Origin: JANLTP01 sp031363055
GTDB taxonomy: Bacteria; Pseudomonadota; Gammaproteobacteria; Burkholderiales; Burkholderiaceae_E
Assembly (NCBI GenBank): GCA_031363055.1
Contig: JANLTP010000095.1
Span: 1-64,000 of the forward strand
Reading direction: 5' to 3'
DNA: 64,000 nt
Of this stretch, positions 35,499 to 45,499 are shown in pieces. Numbering within the stretch: position 1 is the stretch's first letter; the number at the start of each line of letters is the position of its first letter. Below the pieces are notes generated by a model that was given only the letters and a program-made list of their open reading frames with translations, was not told the origin of the DNA and did not search any database. The position numbers were made by a program, and so were the translations under genes.

Positions 35499-37265
35499 AT
35501 GACGATGCAATCAATGCCTGAGAATCAGCAGGTTCAAGTGAGTCAAGAGTCGCGCTTCGATGTGGTCATTGTCGGCGCCGGTTTTGCTGGCCTGTATATG
35601 TTGCATAGTCTGCGCGGGCTGGGTTTGCGGGTGTGCGTCTATGAGGCCGGTGGTGGTGTCGGTGGCACCTGGTATTGGAATCGTTATCCGGGTGCGCGCT
35701 GCGATGTCGAGAGCCTGCAGTATTCCTATTCGTTCTCGGAGGCGCTTGATCAGGAGTGGAGTTGGACGGAAAAGTATTCGCCGCAGTCCGAAATCCTCGC
35801 CTATGCCAACCATGTGGCCGATCGCTTTGATCTGCGACGCGACATTCGTTTCGACACCCGTGTCAGCGCGGCGACGTTCGATGAACATGCGAATCGCTGG
35901 CTGATCGAAACCGAACCGGGCGAGCGCGCCAGTGCGCAGTTTTTGATCATGGCGGTGGGTTGCCTGTCGGCTGCAAACAAGCCACCGTTCGAAGGCCTCG
36001 ATGATTTTCAAGGGCCGATTTATCACACCGGTGAGTGGCCACATTCAGAGGTCGACTTCACCGGTCTTCGCGTTGGCGTGATTGGTACGGGGTCATCAGC
36101 GATTCAGTCGATTCCGATCATCGCGCGGCAGGCTGCCGCGCTGACCGTATTTCAGCGCACGCCCAATTATTCGGTACCCGCCTGGAATTCGAAGATCACG
36201 CCCGAGGTCGAGCGTGCCGCCAAGGCCGACTATCCGGCGCTACGCGCCAGGGCGCGCTCGCGGCCGACCGGATTTTATTTTCCGTTCAACCTGCAGTCGG
36301 CACTGTCGGTATCGGCGGCTGAACGCGAGCGGCAGTATGAAGAAAGTTGGGCGCGTGGCGGCTTGCCTTTCCTGGGTTCATATGGTGACCTGTTGTTCGA
36401 AAAAGAGGCGAACGACACCATCGCCGAGTTCGCGCGCCGAAAAATTCGAGACATCGTCAAGGATGAGCAAACCGCCAAGTTACTCTGTCCGGACAACCTG
36501 CTGGGTTGCAAGCGACTGTGCGTCGATACTGGCTATTACGAAACCTTCAACCTGTCGCATGTCAAGCTGGTCGATGTATCAAGCCGGCCGATCGAGCGAT
36601 TCACGCGGCAGGGCATCGTTGCGAACGGTATCGAGTACGCGCTCGATGCGGTCGTTTGCGCCACTGGTTTCGCCGCCATGACCGGCTCGTTCGATCGCAT
36701 TCGAATCACCGGGCGCAGCGGGGTGACCTTGACTGAAAAATGGCGGGCCGGACCGCGCACCTATCTGGGCCTGGCATCGGCTGGATTCCCGAACATGTTT
36801 GTGATCGCAGGCCCGGGCAGTCCGTCCGTGCTGGCCAGCATGATCCAGGCGAGTGAACAGCATGTCGATTGGATCGCCGATTGCATTGCCCATCTGCGCG
36901 ATGTCGGTGCGCAGTCCATTGAAGCGCTTCTGCCGTTCGAAAATGATTGGGTCGAACATGTCAATGAAGTCTCCAAGGTATCACTGCGCTCGAGCTGCAG
37001 CTCCTGGTACGTTGGCGCCAATGTTCCCGGCCGACCGCGGGTGTTCATGCCCTATATCGGTGGCTTTCCGGTGTACGTCAATCGCTGCAGTGAAGTGATG
37101 AGCAATGGCTATGAGGGCTTCGTACTCGACGGCGTGAATCAAAACCCTGCAACCAATGAACGGGCGCAGCCGAAGGTGCGCTTGACCGAGCGCTGGCGAG
37201 TACCGCTGGATATGGATGTCATTTCACCGGCGATGCTGGCCGCGAGACGCGTACCGGTGGTCTGA
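35499..37265 (+). CDS. Baeyer-Villiger flavin monooxygenase
   Basis: A 588-residue NADPH/FAD monooxygenase of the cyclohexanone-monooxygenase type. The FAD Rossmann motif GAGFAG is at residues 26-31, YPGARCDVES follows, and the Baeyer-Villiger fingerprint F-x-G-x3-H-x3-W-P appears as FQGPIYHTGEWP (about 171-182). The NADPH motif GTGSSAIQ is at about 195-202. It inserts oxygen next to a ketone to make an ester or lactone. AGGAGG precedes the ATG. The convergent neighbour is a serine esterase, which could cleave such a product, and dehydratases of acyl-CoA metabolism are close. The substrate is unknown. Confidence 0.93.
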   Translation: MTMQSMPENQQVQVSQESRFDVVIVGAGFAGLYMLHSLRGLGLRVCVYEAGGGVGGTWYWNRYPGARCDVESLQYSYSFSEALDQEWSWTEKYSPQSEILAYANHVADRFDLRRDIRFDTRVSAATFDEHANRWLIETEPGERASAQFLIMAVGCLSAANKPPFEGLDDFQGPIYHTGEWPHSEVDFTGLRVGVIGTGSSAIQSIPIIARQAAALTVFQRTPNYSVPAWNSKITPEVERAAKADYPALRARARSRPTGFYFPFNLQSALSVSAAERERQYEESWARGGLPFLGSYGDLLFEKEANDTIAEFARRKIRDIVKDEQTAKLLCPDNLLGCKRLCVDTGYYETFNLSHVKLVDVSSRPIERFTRQGIVANGIEYALDAVVCATGFAAMTGSFDRIRITGRSGVTLTEKWRAGPRTYLGLASAGFPNMFVIAGPGSPSVLASMIQASEQHVDWIADCIAHLRDVGAQSIEALLPFENDWVEHVNEVSKVSLRSSCSSWYVGANVPGRPRVFMPYIGGFPVYVNRCSEVMSNGYEGFVLDGVNQNPATNERAQPKVRLTERWRVPLDMDVISPAMLAARRVPVV

Positions 37266-37276
37266 TTTAAATCAGA
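37261..37276. other. 16-bp perfect palindrome holding both convergent stop codons
   Basis: TCTGATTTAAATCAGA (37261-37276) is its own reverse complement. It contains the TGA stop of the monooxygenase (37263-37265) and the TAA stop of the convergent esterase (37269-37267). There is no loop or T-run, so it is not a standard intrinsic terminator. Confidence 0.6.
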
Positions 37277-38574
37277 GCCTGATAAGTCAACACCCGCAAC
37301 TCGCGCCGGATCGGGTAGGTCGATGACGGCGTCAACTGTGCCGACAGGATGACGCCCATGTCCTCGGTCGGATCAATCCAGAACGCGGTGCTGGCGGCGC
37401 CGCCCCAGGCACACTCGCCAGACGAGCCGAGAATCTGCGCCCGCGCCGGATCGAGGGTCACCGAGAAGCCCAATCCGAAGCCAATGCCCTCGTAATTCGA
37501 TTCCGAAAATCGCGGCTGGCCCATATCGGCCATGTCACCTTTCAAATGATTGCTCATCATCAACTCAACGGTTTTTCGGCCGAGCAGTCGTTGTCCGTTG
37601 AACGTACCCCGATTCAACATGCATTGCACAAAGCACGCATAATCGGCCACGCAGGACACCAGACCGCCGCCACCCGAAGCGGCGCTGGGTTTGCGCGCAA
37701 AAGGGCTGGCCTGCGGATCGTCGGCCAGCTTCAAGCCGCCCTCGGGCGAGCGTACATAGTTGGCAGCGAAGCGGTGCAACTTGTCGGGCGGTGCAAAAAA
37801 ATCAGTGTCCTTCATACCGAGTGGACCGAGCACCCGGCGATGCAAAAATTGCTCGAACGGTTCACCGCTGACGACTTCGACTAATCGCCCAAGCACGTCG
37901 GTGCTGATACTGTAATTCCACTGCGTACCGGGCTGCGCGAGCAGCGGCAGCGCAGCCGCTTTATCGACCAATTGCGCCAGGCTGAGCGAGGTAGTGCTGA
38001 AGTCAATGCCGTGTGAACGGTAGAGCGCATCGACCGGTGTCGCCATCATGAAGCCATAAGTCAGCCCGGAGGTATGGGTCATCAGATCGCGAACGGTGAT
38101 CGGGCGGTCGGCCGCCACCGCAGGGACGTTCTCGAGGCTCGGCGCCGACTCACCGGCTGGCGCGCGCGGGCCCGGCGCGCCCGGATTGATCTTGATCGTC
38201 TGGCCACCTGCGCCTTTGCCGCCGGTATAAACGCGCATGTTCGCGAACGACGGTATGAATTTGGCGATCGGATCGTCGAGTTGGAACCGCCCCTCCTCGT
38301 AGAGCATCATCGCAGCCATCGTGGTCAGCGGTTTGGTCATCGAGTAGTAGCGGGCCAGCGTATCTTCGGCGACCGCGACCTTGCGTTCGCGATCGGCCAG
38401 GCCGTACTGGTGATAAAACGCGGTCTGACCCTTACGCAGAACCAGGACTTGCAAGTACGATAACTTGCCGCTGTCGACCCATTGCTGCATCCAGGGGCGA
38501 ATGCGATCGAGTCGTTGTGGGTCCAGACCCAGGGATTCGGCATCGGCCGGTTTGAAAATACGCTTGGTGGTCAT
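37267..38574 (-). CDS. Serine hydrolase, class C beta-lactamase/family VIII esterase type
   Basis: A 435-residue protein with the nucleophile motif S-x2-K in YYSMTKPLTTM (Ser78, Lys81) and the second motif around WNYSISTDVLGRL (Tyr-Ser). A C-terminal WGGAASTAFWIDP replaces the K-T-G box of beta-lactamases, which points to an esterase or peptidase-like function. There is no convincing signal peptide, so it is probably cytoplasmic. Its 3' end lies 1 bp from the monooxygenase gene. Ester hydrolysis after Baeyer-Villiger oxidation is a reasonable but unproven role. Confidence 0.9.
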   Translation of the reverse strand: MTTKRIFKPADAESLGLDPQRLDRIRPWMQQWVDSGKLSYLQVLVLRKGQTAFYHQYGLADRERKVAVAEDTLARYYSMTKPLTTMAAMMLYEEGRFQLDDPIAKFIPSFANMRVYTGGKGAGGQTIKINPGAPGPRAPAGESAPSLENVPAVAADRPITVRDLMTHTSGLTYGFMMATPVDALYRSHGIDFSTTSLSLAQLVDKAAALPLLAQPGTQWNYSISTDVLGRLVEVVSGEPFEQFLHRRVLGPLGMKDTDFFAPPDKLHRFAANYVRSPEGGLKLADDPQASPFARKPSAASGGGGLVSCVADYACFVQCMLNRGTFNGQRLLGRKTVELMMSNHLKGDMADMGQPRFSESNYEGIGFGLGFSVTLDPARAQILGSSGECAWGGAASTAFWIDPTEDMGVILSAQLTPSSTYPIRRELRVLTYQALI

Positions 38575-38605
38575 TGAGGTCTCGAAGTTCCGGGTGTCTC
38601 GAAGT

Positions 38606-39613
<1,008 letters not shown>

Positions 39614-40019
39614 TGTCAGAGCCTTTTTTGCATTGATTGATCGTCAGACTTGCGCAGGTCTGTCTCAGCCTTGGGCATATCCGAGTTTATTGTAGGAGTT
39701 ATTGATATATTGTGAGGATCGCCAACCAATGCGGTTTCCGGAATTTGAGGTCGGCGCAGAACCGAATGAAGCTCATGACTGACGGTGACTGGCGTGGTGG
39801 TGTCGTTCTCATCGATGGTCACCGTACTCTCCGGTTTTTTTATCAAGGATCTGGGCAAGACACTACGTCTATTCATGTTGCTGGGCGGCTTGGCGCTGGT
39901 GTTGACGCATGCTGTACTGGTCTGGTTCAGAGCTGGCATTCAGTGCCTGTTTCTGGTCGGGCTGTGGCTGTTGAATCGCCCGATTCGATCGGAATCAGGC
40001 ACTGCGGAGAGGGCGAGAA
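39614..40019. other. 406-bp region between aldo/keto reductase and putA; one doubtful small membrane ORF
   Basis: The region holds promoters for two divergent genes. An open frame from a GTG at 39785 to 40033 (82 residues) encodes a hydrophobic stretch, LFMLLGGLALVLTHAVLVW...FLVGLWLL, that would be a two-helix membrane peptide and overlaps the putA start by 14 bp. It has no clear ribosome-binding site and no recognisable relatives, so it is kept only as a possibility. The rest shows nothing assignable. Confidence 0.35.
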
Positions 40020-43000
40020 TTGAAACGAAGTAGGGCGGCGAACTCGACTGATTTGGCGAACACGACCAATTCGGCGAGTACGATCGATATGACGAGCACG
40101 ACTAATCAGGAGAGAGCGAGTCCTCGCTTGGCGGCTTCGATGCCCGTTAGCGAGCGCCAGTCGCTGCTGTCCGCTGGCAGTCGCAGCCTCGACACGACCC
40201 TACGACAAAAAATCCACCGCGATGCCGCCGAGCTGGTGCGCCAGGTGCGTGCCAGTGGTCAGCATTCGCTGATGGAGCGCTTCCTCACGGAGTACGGTTT
40301 GTCGACGACCGAAGGCGTCGGTCTGATGTGCCTGGCTGAAGCGTTGCTGCGCGTGCCCGACGCCGACACGATCGATGAGCTGATTCGCGACAAGATCGAA
40401 CCGTCGAATTGGGGCGCGCATCTCGGTCGCTCCAGCTCGTCACTGGTCAACGCCTCGACGTGGGCCTTGATGCTGACCGGTCATCTGCTCGATGATGATG
40501 CGACGCCAGGCCCGGTCGCCGCGCTGCGCGGATTGATCCGCCGGCTCGGTGAACCCGTTGTCAGGGTGGCGGTTGGCCAGGCCATGAAAACGCTGGGCCA
40601 GCAGTTTGTCCTGGGCCAGGATATCGCCGAGGCGCAACGGCGAGGCCATTCAATGCGCAAACTTGGTTTCACCTATTCGTTCGATATGCTCGGCGAAGCC
40701 GCGCGAACGGCAGCCGATGCGAAACGATATGGGCAAGCCTATGCAGACGCACTGCGCGCTTTATCGCCGGACTGTGGCCCGGACATTCGCAGCAATCCGG
40801 GCATTTCGGTCAAGCTGTCGGCCTTGCATCCGCGTTATGAATTCGCACAGCGTGATCGGGTGATGGCCGAACTGGTGCCCAGCACATTGGCGCTGGCGCA
40901 GCTTGCCAAAGCCGGCAATATGGGATTGAACATCGATGCCGAAGAGGCTGATCGGCTGGATCTCTCGCTCGATGTTATTGAAGCAGTGCTCGCCGACTCA
41001 TCGCTGACCGGCTGGGACGGATTCGGCGTGGTGGTACAGGCTTATGGCTTGCGCGCCCCGGCGGTCATTGACTGGCTGCATGCACTGGCCATGCGTCTGG
41101 ATCGGCGCATCATGGTCCGCTTGGTCAAGGGCGCCTATTGGGACAGCGAAATCAAACGCGCCCAGGAACTTGGGCTCGACGGCTTTCCGGTGTACACCGC
41201 CAAGCCCCATACCGATATCAGCTATTTACTGTGCGCAGAAAAAATGCTGGCCGCCACCGACCGTATTTACCCGCAGTTCGCGACGCATAATGCCCACAGT
41301 TGCGCGGCCATCCTGGCATTGGCGAGTGACCGTAACGCGTTTGAGTTTCAGCGCCTGCACGGCATGGGCGAAGCACTGCATCAGATCGTCAAGTCTGCGT
41401 CCGGAACCCGTTGCCGAATCTACGCGCCGGTCGGTGCGCACCGCGACTTGTTGGCCTATCTGGTTCGCCGCTTGCTCGAGAACGGCGCCAATAGCTCGTT
41501 TGTAAATCAGATTGCCAACGATCACATTTCGCCGGAGCAAATTGCCGCAGACCCGTTTGACGCCTTGTCGATCGAAGCATCGCCGCGCGTATCTGCGATC
41601 CGCATGCCGCCCGATCTGTTCGCGCCTTCGCGGCGCAATTCGCGCGGCTGGGATCTGACCGATCCGCGCCAGGTTGAGGATATTGATCATGCGCGTGATG
41701 CGTTTCGTCACCATCAGTGGCGCTGTGCGCCGATGTTGGGTGAATTTGTTACCGCTGGCCAGGTCAACGCGCAACCGAGTCCGATTCAGCGGCCGACGAA
41801 CCCGATTCAGTGGCGCACGAACCCGGCAAATCGATCGGATCGAATTGGCGAAGTGATCGATGCAAGTGAGGCTGAAATCGACGCCGCCTTCGAGATTGCT
41901 GGCCGTCACTGGCCCGCGTGGTCGCAACAGCCCACCGCGCGGCGTGCCGAGACCTTGCGTCGCGCGGCTGATTTGTTTGAGGCCAATTCCGGTGAGCTGT
42001 TTGCGCTCTGTACCCGCGAAGCCGGCAAGACTTTGAAGGATTGCATTGCCGAGCTTCGTGAAGCGGTTGATTTTTTGCGGTACTACGCGTCCGAGGCAGA
42101 GCGCCTGGACGCACTCGCGCCATTGCACGGACGCGGTATCTTTGTGTGCGTCTCTCCATGGAATTTTCCGCTGGCGATTTTCTGCGGTCAGGTTGCGGCT
42201 GCGCTCATTAGCGGAAACGCGGTCTTGGCCAAGCCGGCCGAACAGACGCCCTTGGTTGCGGCACGCGCGGTGCAATACTTTCATGACGCCGGTGTGCCGC
42301 GTGCAGTTTTGCAGTTGTTACCGGGTGACGGCCCGCGAGTCGGTGCCCGGCTCACTTCGGACCCGCGCATTGCCGGCGTTGTCTTTACCGGTTCGTCGGA
42401 AGTGGCTCGACTGATCCACGCGGCCATCGCCGAGCACGCCAGCGCGGACACGATGCTGATCGCCGAGACCGGTGGCCTGAATGCCATGATCGTCGATTCC
42501 ACGGCCTTGCCAGAGCAGGTGGTGCGCGATGTAGTAGCCTCCGCTTTTCAAAGTAGCGGCCAGCGCTGCTCGGCGTTGCGGGTGCTGTATGTCCAATCGG
42601 GAATCGAGCAGCGCCTGCTCGAGATGCTGGCCGGCGCGATCGATGAATTACGAATCGGTGACCCCTGGAGTCTGGCTACCGATATCGGACCTGTCATCGA
42701 CGCGGGTGCCAGCAGCCATATTCGCGACTATTGCGACGCTGCTGGTCGCGAAGGCCGGCTGATCAAGTCCTTGCCGATACCGGCCGGTGCCGCGAGTGCC
42801 GGCCATTATGTAGCGCCTTGTGTTCTGCGGGTCGACTCGATTGCAGACATGGCGTCCGAGGTTTTCGGACCGGTGTTGCATGTCGCGCGCTTTGAGGCGG
42901 ATCAACTCGAAGCGGTCGTGGATGAGATCAACGATCGCGGCTATGGCCTGACGTTCGGTCTGCATACCCGGATTGACGATCGCGTCCAGCGCGTCACCGA

Positions 43001-44027
43001 ACGCATTCGAGTCGGCAACGTGTATGTGAACCGCAACCAGATCGGCGCGGTGGTCGGCTCGCAACCGTTTGGCGGTGAGGGTCTCTCCGGCACTGGGCCA
43101 AAGGCCGGCGGGCCGCACTATCTGCTGCGATTTGCACGGTCTGACTGGTTTGCGCGGTCTGTTGATCTGGGTTCGAACGCAGATCGGGGGACGCCAGTGC
43201 TGCCTACCTCAGTGCTGCCTACTTCAGTGATGTCTACTACAGCGCAGCACGCCACCGCGCAGATTTCGTGTGCCCGCATCGGCGCGGCACTTGATTCAAT
43301 GGCGGCGAACGTGGCCGAGACGATCGCCTGGGCCAAGCGTACCGATCGTGCCCGTTTGATTCGCGGCGTTCTACTGCAAGCGGGGCTATTCGATTCGCTG
43401 GCATTGCAGGCGCTCAACGCCTCGCTGACCCTGATCGGTAACGACGATTTGAGCGCAGCAACCCAGGCGTTACCGGGTCCGACTGGTGAGAGCAATCGGC
43501 TGAGCCTGCATCCCCGAAAAATCGCGCTGTGTCTGGGGCCGCAACCCATTCAGGCGCTGGCGCAAGCGGTGCAGATATTGATCGCGGGCGGGCAGGCCCT
43601 GATTGTTTGCGATTTGACGCCGCCCCGATCGGATGCCATCGCCATCCCGGCTGCGCACGCCTCCCAAGCTACGCAAGCCTCCCAAGCTACCCCAACTACG
43701 CAAGCTAGACCAGCGATGCATGCTACTCAAGCTGCACTGGCCGCGCTAGCTACGGCCGGCGCCCCGATCCGGATGATCGCAGGAAGCCTTGATCCGGCTG
43801 TATTGCGATCAGCCCCGGCAATCGGCGTGGTGGCCTATGCCATTGATGAGTCGAGTGAGGCAAAAGCCGTTGCGCGCGCGTTGAGGCGGGCATTGGCTGC
43901 GCGTGCTGGTGAATTGATCGGACTGGTTACCGAGCCGATTGCGCCCTTGCAGTATTTGATCGAACGGCATCTGTGCATCGACACGACCGCCGCCGGAGGT
44001 AATGCGTCCCTGCTGGCTGATGCGTAG
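40020..44027 (+). CDS. putA: Bifunctional proline dehydrogenase/L-glutamate-gamma-semialdehyde dehydrogenase
   Basis: PutA (1335 residues) oxidises proline to glutamate. The PRODH barrel carries ISVKLSALHPRYEFAQ, RIMVRLVKGAYWDSEIKRAQ, FATHNAHS and YAPVGAHRDLLAYLVRRLLENGANSSFVNQ. The aldehyde dehydrogenase half has SPWNFPLAIFCGQVAAAL, ETGGLNAMIV and catalytic Cys850 in SSGQRCSALRV. A C-terminal domain extends beyond residue 1050, as in long PutAs. No ribbon-helix-helix DNA-binding domain is seen, so this form should not autorepress. The start is a TTG at 40020 with GGAGAGGG (40006-40013) six bases ahead; later ATGs (40089, 40140) lack ribosome-binding sites. Repeat-derived insertions occur at 41781, 43197 and 43659. 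Confidence 0.93.
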   Translation: MKRSRAANSTDLANTTNSASTIDMTSTTNQERASPRLAASMPVSERQSLLSAGSRSLDTTLRQKIHRDAAELVRQVRASGQHSLMERFLTEYGLSTTEGVGLMCLAEALLRVPDADTIDELIRDKIEPSNWGAHLGRSSSSLVNASTWALMLTGHLLDDDATPGPVAALRGLIRRLGEPVVRVAVGQAMKTLGQQFVLGQDIAEAQRRGHSMRKLGFTYSFDMLGEAARTAADAKRYGQAYADALRALSPDCGPDIRSNPGISVKLSALHPRYEFAQRDRVMAELVPSTLALAQLAKAGNMGLNIDAEEADRLDLSLDVIEAVLADSSLTGWDGFGVVVQAYGLRAPAVIDWLHALAMRLDRRIMVRLVKGAYWDSEIKRAQELGLDGFPVYTAKPHTDISYLLCAEKMLAATDRIYPQFATHNAHSCAAILALASDRNAFEFQRLHGMGEALHQIVKSASGTRCRIYAPVGAHRDLLAYLVRRLLENGANSSFVNQIANDHISPEQIAADPFDALSIEASPRVSAIRMPPDLFAPSRRNSRGWDLTDPRQVEDIDHARDAFRHHQWRCAPMLGEFVTAGQVNAQPSPIQRPTNPIQWRTNPANRSDRIGEVIDASEAEIDAAFEIAGRHWPAWSQQPTARRAETLRRAADLFEANSGELFALCTREAGKTLKDCIAELREAVDFLRYYASEAERLDALAPLHGRGIFVCVSPWNFPLAIFCGQVAAALISGNAVLAKPAEQTPLVAARAVQYFHDAGVPRAVLQLLPGDGPRVGARLTSDPRIAGVVFTGSSEVARLIHAAIAEHASADTMLIAETGGLNAMIVDSTALPEQVVRDVVASAFQSSGQRCSALRVLYVQSGIEQRLLEMLAGAIDELRIGDPWSLATDIGPVIDAGASSHIRDYCDAAGREGRLIKSLPIPAGAASAGHYVAPCVLRVDSIADMASEVFGPVLHVARFEADQLEAVVDEINDRGYGLTFGLHTRIDDRVQRVTERIRVGNVYVNRNQIGAVVGSQPFGGEGLSGTGPKAGGPHYLLRFARSDWFARSVDLGSNADRGTPVLPTSVLPTSVMSTTAQHATAQISCARIGAALDSMAANVAETIAWAKRTDRARLIRGVLLQAGLFDSLALQALNASLTLIGNDDLSAATQALPGPTGESNRLSLHPRKIALCLGPQPIQALAQAVQILIAGGQALIVCDLTPPRSDAIAIPAAHASQATQASQATPTTQARPAMHATQAALAALATAGAPIRMIAGSLDPAVLRSAPAIGVVAYAIDESSEAKAVARALRRALAARAGELIGLVTEPIAPLQYLIERHLCIDTTAAGGNASLLADA
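41781..41822 (+). repeat. 21-bp duplication in the PutA inter-domain linker
   Basis: Two 21-bp units (41781-41801, 41802-41822) encode P-I-Q-x-x-T-N heptapeptides between the PRODH and dehydrogenase halves. The frame is kept. Confidence 0.85.
43197..43241 (+). repeat. 15-bp triplication in PutA C-terminal region
   Basis: Three units (43197-43211, 43212-43226, 43227-43241) encode VLPTS, VLPTS and a diverged VMSTT, just after the aldehyde dehydrogenase domain. The frame is kept. Confidence 0.85.
43659..43735 (+). repeat. 18-bp duplication and degenerate copies in the PutA C-terminal domain
   Basis: Units 43659-43676 and 43677-43694 share GCCTCCCAAGCTAC; degenerate CAAGCTA-like copies continue to about 43735. 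They encode an A-S-Q-A-T-Q type low-complexity loop. Confidence 0.75.
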
Positions 44028-44122
44028 ACGGGTGTATGCATAGACTGAACCATGTTTAAACTGGACCATGCGTAATCAGGCGGATACGAGTTAATCCCAG
44101 ACAACCGAGACGAAAAAATCCA

Positions 44123-45448
44123 ATGAACCGACCCAACATCATTTTCATTGTCGCCGACGACCTCGGATACGCCGATCTCGGCTGTTACGGCGGCCGTCCC
44201 GCGCAGTTCGGCGCTGTCTCTCCCAATATCGACCGGCTCGCCGCAGGCGGCATGCTGTTTTCCGAGGGCTACTCAAACGCACCGGTCTGTTCGCCGACCC
44301 GGTTCGCGCTGATGACCATGCGCTACCAATACCGATTGCGCGGCGCGCTCGATGAACCGATCAGCAGCAAAGGCAAGGGCAGCGCGACGCTCGGATTGCC
44401 CCCTGAGTTTCCGACCTTGCCGTCGCTGTTGCGCGACAGCGGTTACCGTACCGCATTGATCGGCAAATGGCATCTCGGTTTCCTGCCGCACTTCGGTCCG
44501 CTGCGCTCGGGCTATCAGGAATTTTTCGGGCCGATGGCTGGCGGCGTCGACTACTTCACGCATTGCGCTTCGAGCGGTGATCACGATCTATGGTCCGGTG
44601 AAGCCGAAGGGCCGAGCGACGGTTATCTGACCGATCTGCTCAGTGAGCGTTCGGTTGATTACATTCATCGCATGGCGCCGGCGGCGCAATCCGGCACACC
44701 GTTCTTTTTGAGCCTGCATTACACGGCGCCACATTGGCCCTGGGAGACGCGCGACGATGCTGGTATTGCGCCGGCGCTGGCGAAGAAGCTGTTTCATCTG
44801 GACGGTGGCAACATACACAGCTACCGCAGGATGATTCACCACATGGACGAGGGCATCGGCCGGATCATGCAAGCCCTCGCGCAACATCAGTTGAGCGAGA
44901 ACACACTGATCGTTTTCACCAGCGATAACGGCGGTGAGCGATTCTCCGATAACTGGCCACTGGTCGGCGGAAAAATGGATCTGACCGAGGGCGGCATTCG
45001 CGTGCCCTGGATCGCGCATTGGCCGGCGGTCATCGGCGCAGGCCATACTAGTCGGCAGCATGGGTTGACGATGGATTGGTCGACGACGATATTGGAGGCC
45101 GCTGGGGTGCAGCCGCATCCGGATTTTCCGCTGGACGGTATTTCATTGCTCGCGGTGCTGCGCGATCCGAGTAAGAAAATCGAACGTCCGATGTACTGGC
45201 GAATGAATCATCGCCAGCAGCGCGCCTTGCGAGACGGCGACTGGAAATATCTGAAGGTTGACGACGCCGAGTTCCTGTTCAATATTGCTGCTGACGAACG
45301 CGAGCGCGCCAATCTGGCCAAGCGTTATCCGGAGCGCCTGGCCGACATGCGCGATCGTTGGTTGGCTTGGAACGCAAGCATGCCGGCGATACCGCCAGAT
45401 GCCGTGGTCAGCTTGGGGTACTCGGATCAGGATATGCCGCAGCGATGA
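44123..45448 (+). CDS. Sulfatase (alkaline-phosphatase superfamily)
   Basis: A 441-residue type I sulfatase. The N-terminus RPNIIFIVADDLGYADLGCYGG supplies the metal-binding Asp pair. The formylglycine motif C-x-P-x-R is VCSPTRFAL (Cys converted after translation). GKWHLG and TSDNGGER complete the active site. In the family signature the motif ends with Thr-Gly, but here it ends Thr-Met (LMTMRYQYR). No signal peptide is visible, so it is probably cytoplasmic. No formylglycine-generating enzyme or anaerobic maturase gene is present in the window. The substrate would be an organic sulfate ester. Confidence 0.92.
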   Translation: MNRPNIIFIVADDLGYADLGCYGGRPAQFGAVSPNIDRLAAGGMLFSEGYSNAPVCSPTRFALMTMRYQYRLRGALDEPISSKGKGSATLGLPPEFPTLPSLLRDSGYRTALIGKWHLGFLPHFGPLRSGYQEFFGPMAGGVDYFTHCASSGDHDLWSGEAEGPSDGYLTDLLSERSVDYIHRMAPAAQSGTPFFLSLHYTAPHWPWETRDDAGIAPALAKKLFHLDGGNIHSYRRMIHHMDEGIGRIMQALAQHQLSENTLIVFTSDNGGERFSDNWPLVGGKMDLTEGGIRVPWIAHWPAVIGAGHTSRQHGLTMDWSTTILEAAGVQPHPDFPLDGISLLAVLRDPSKKIERPMYWRMNHRQQRALRDGDWKYLKVDDAEFLFNIAADERERANLAKRYPERLADMRDRWLAWNASMPAIPPDAVVSLGYSDQDMPQR

Positions 45449-45499
45449 ACACCCTTGACGCTGCCTGATTTTCTGCTGCATGAAAACCGGTTGACATGA

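Noticed and set aside
41226..42284. 352-residue antisense frame within putA
   Set aside because: It mirrors the coding strand of a fully conserved PutA, has no domain features or ribosome-binding site, and reflects codon bias.
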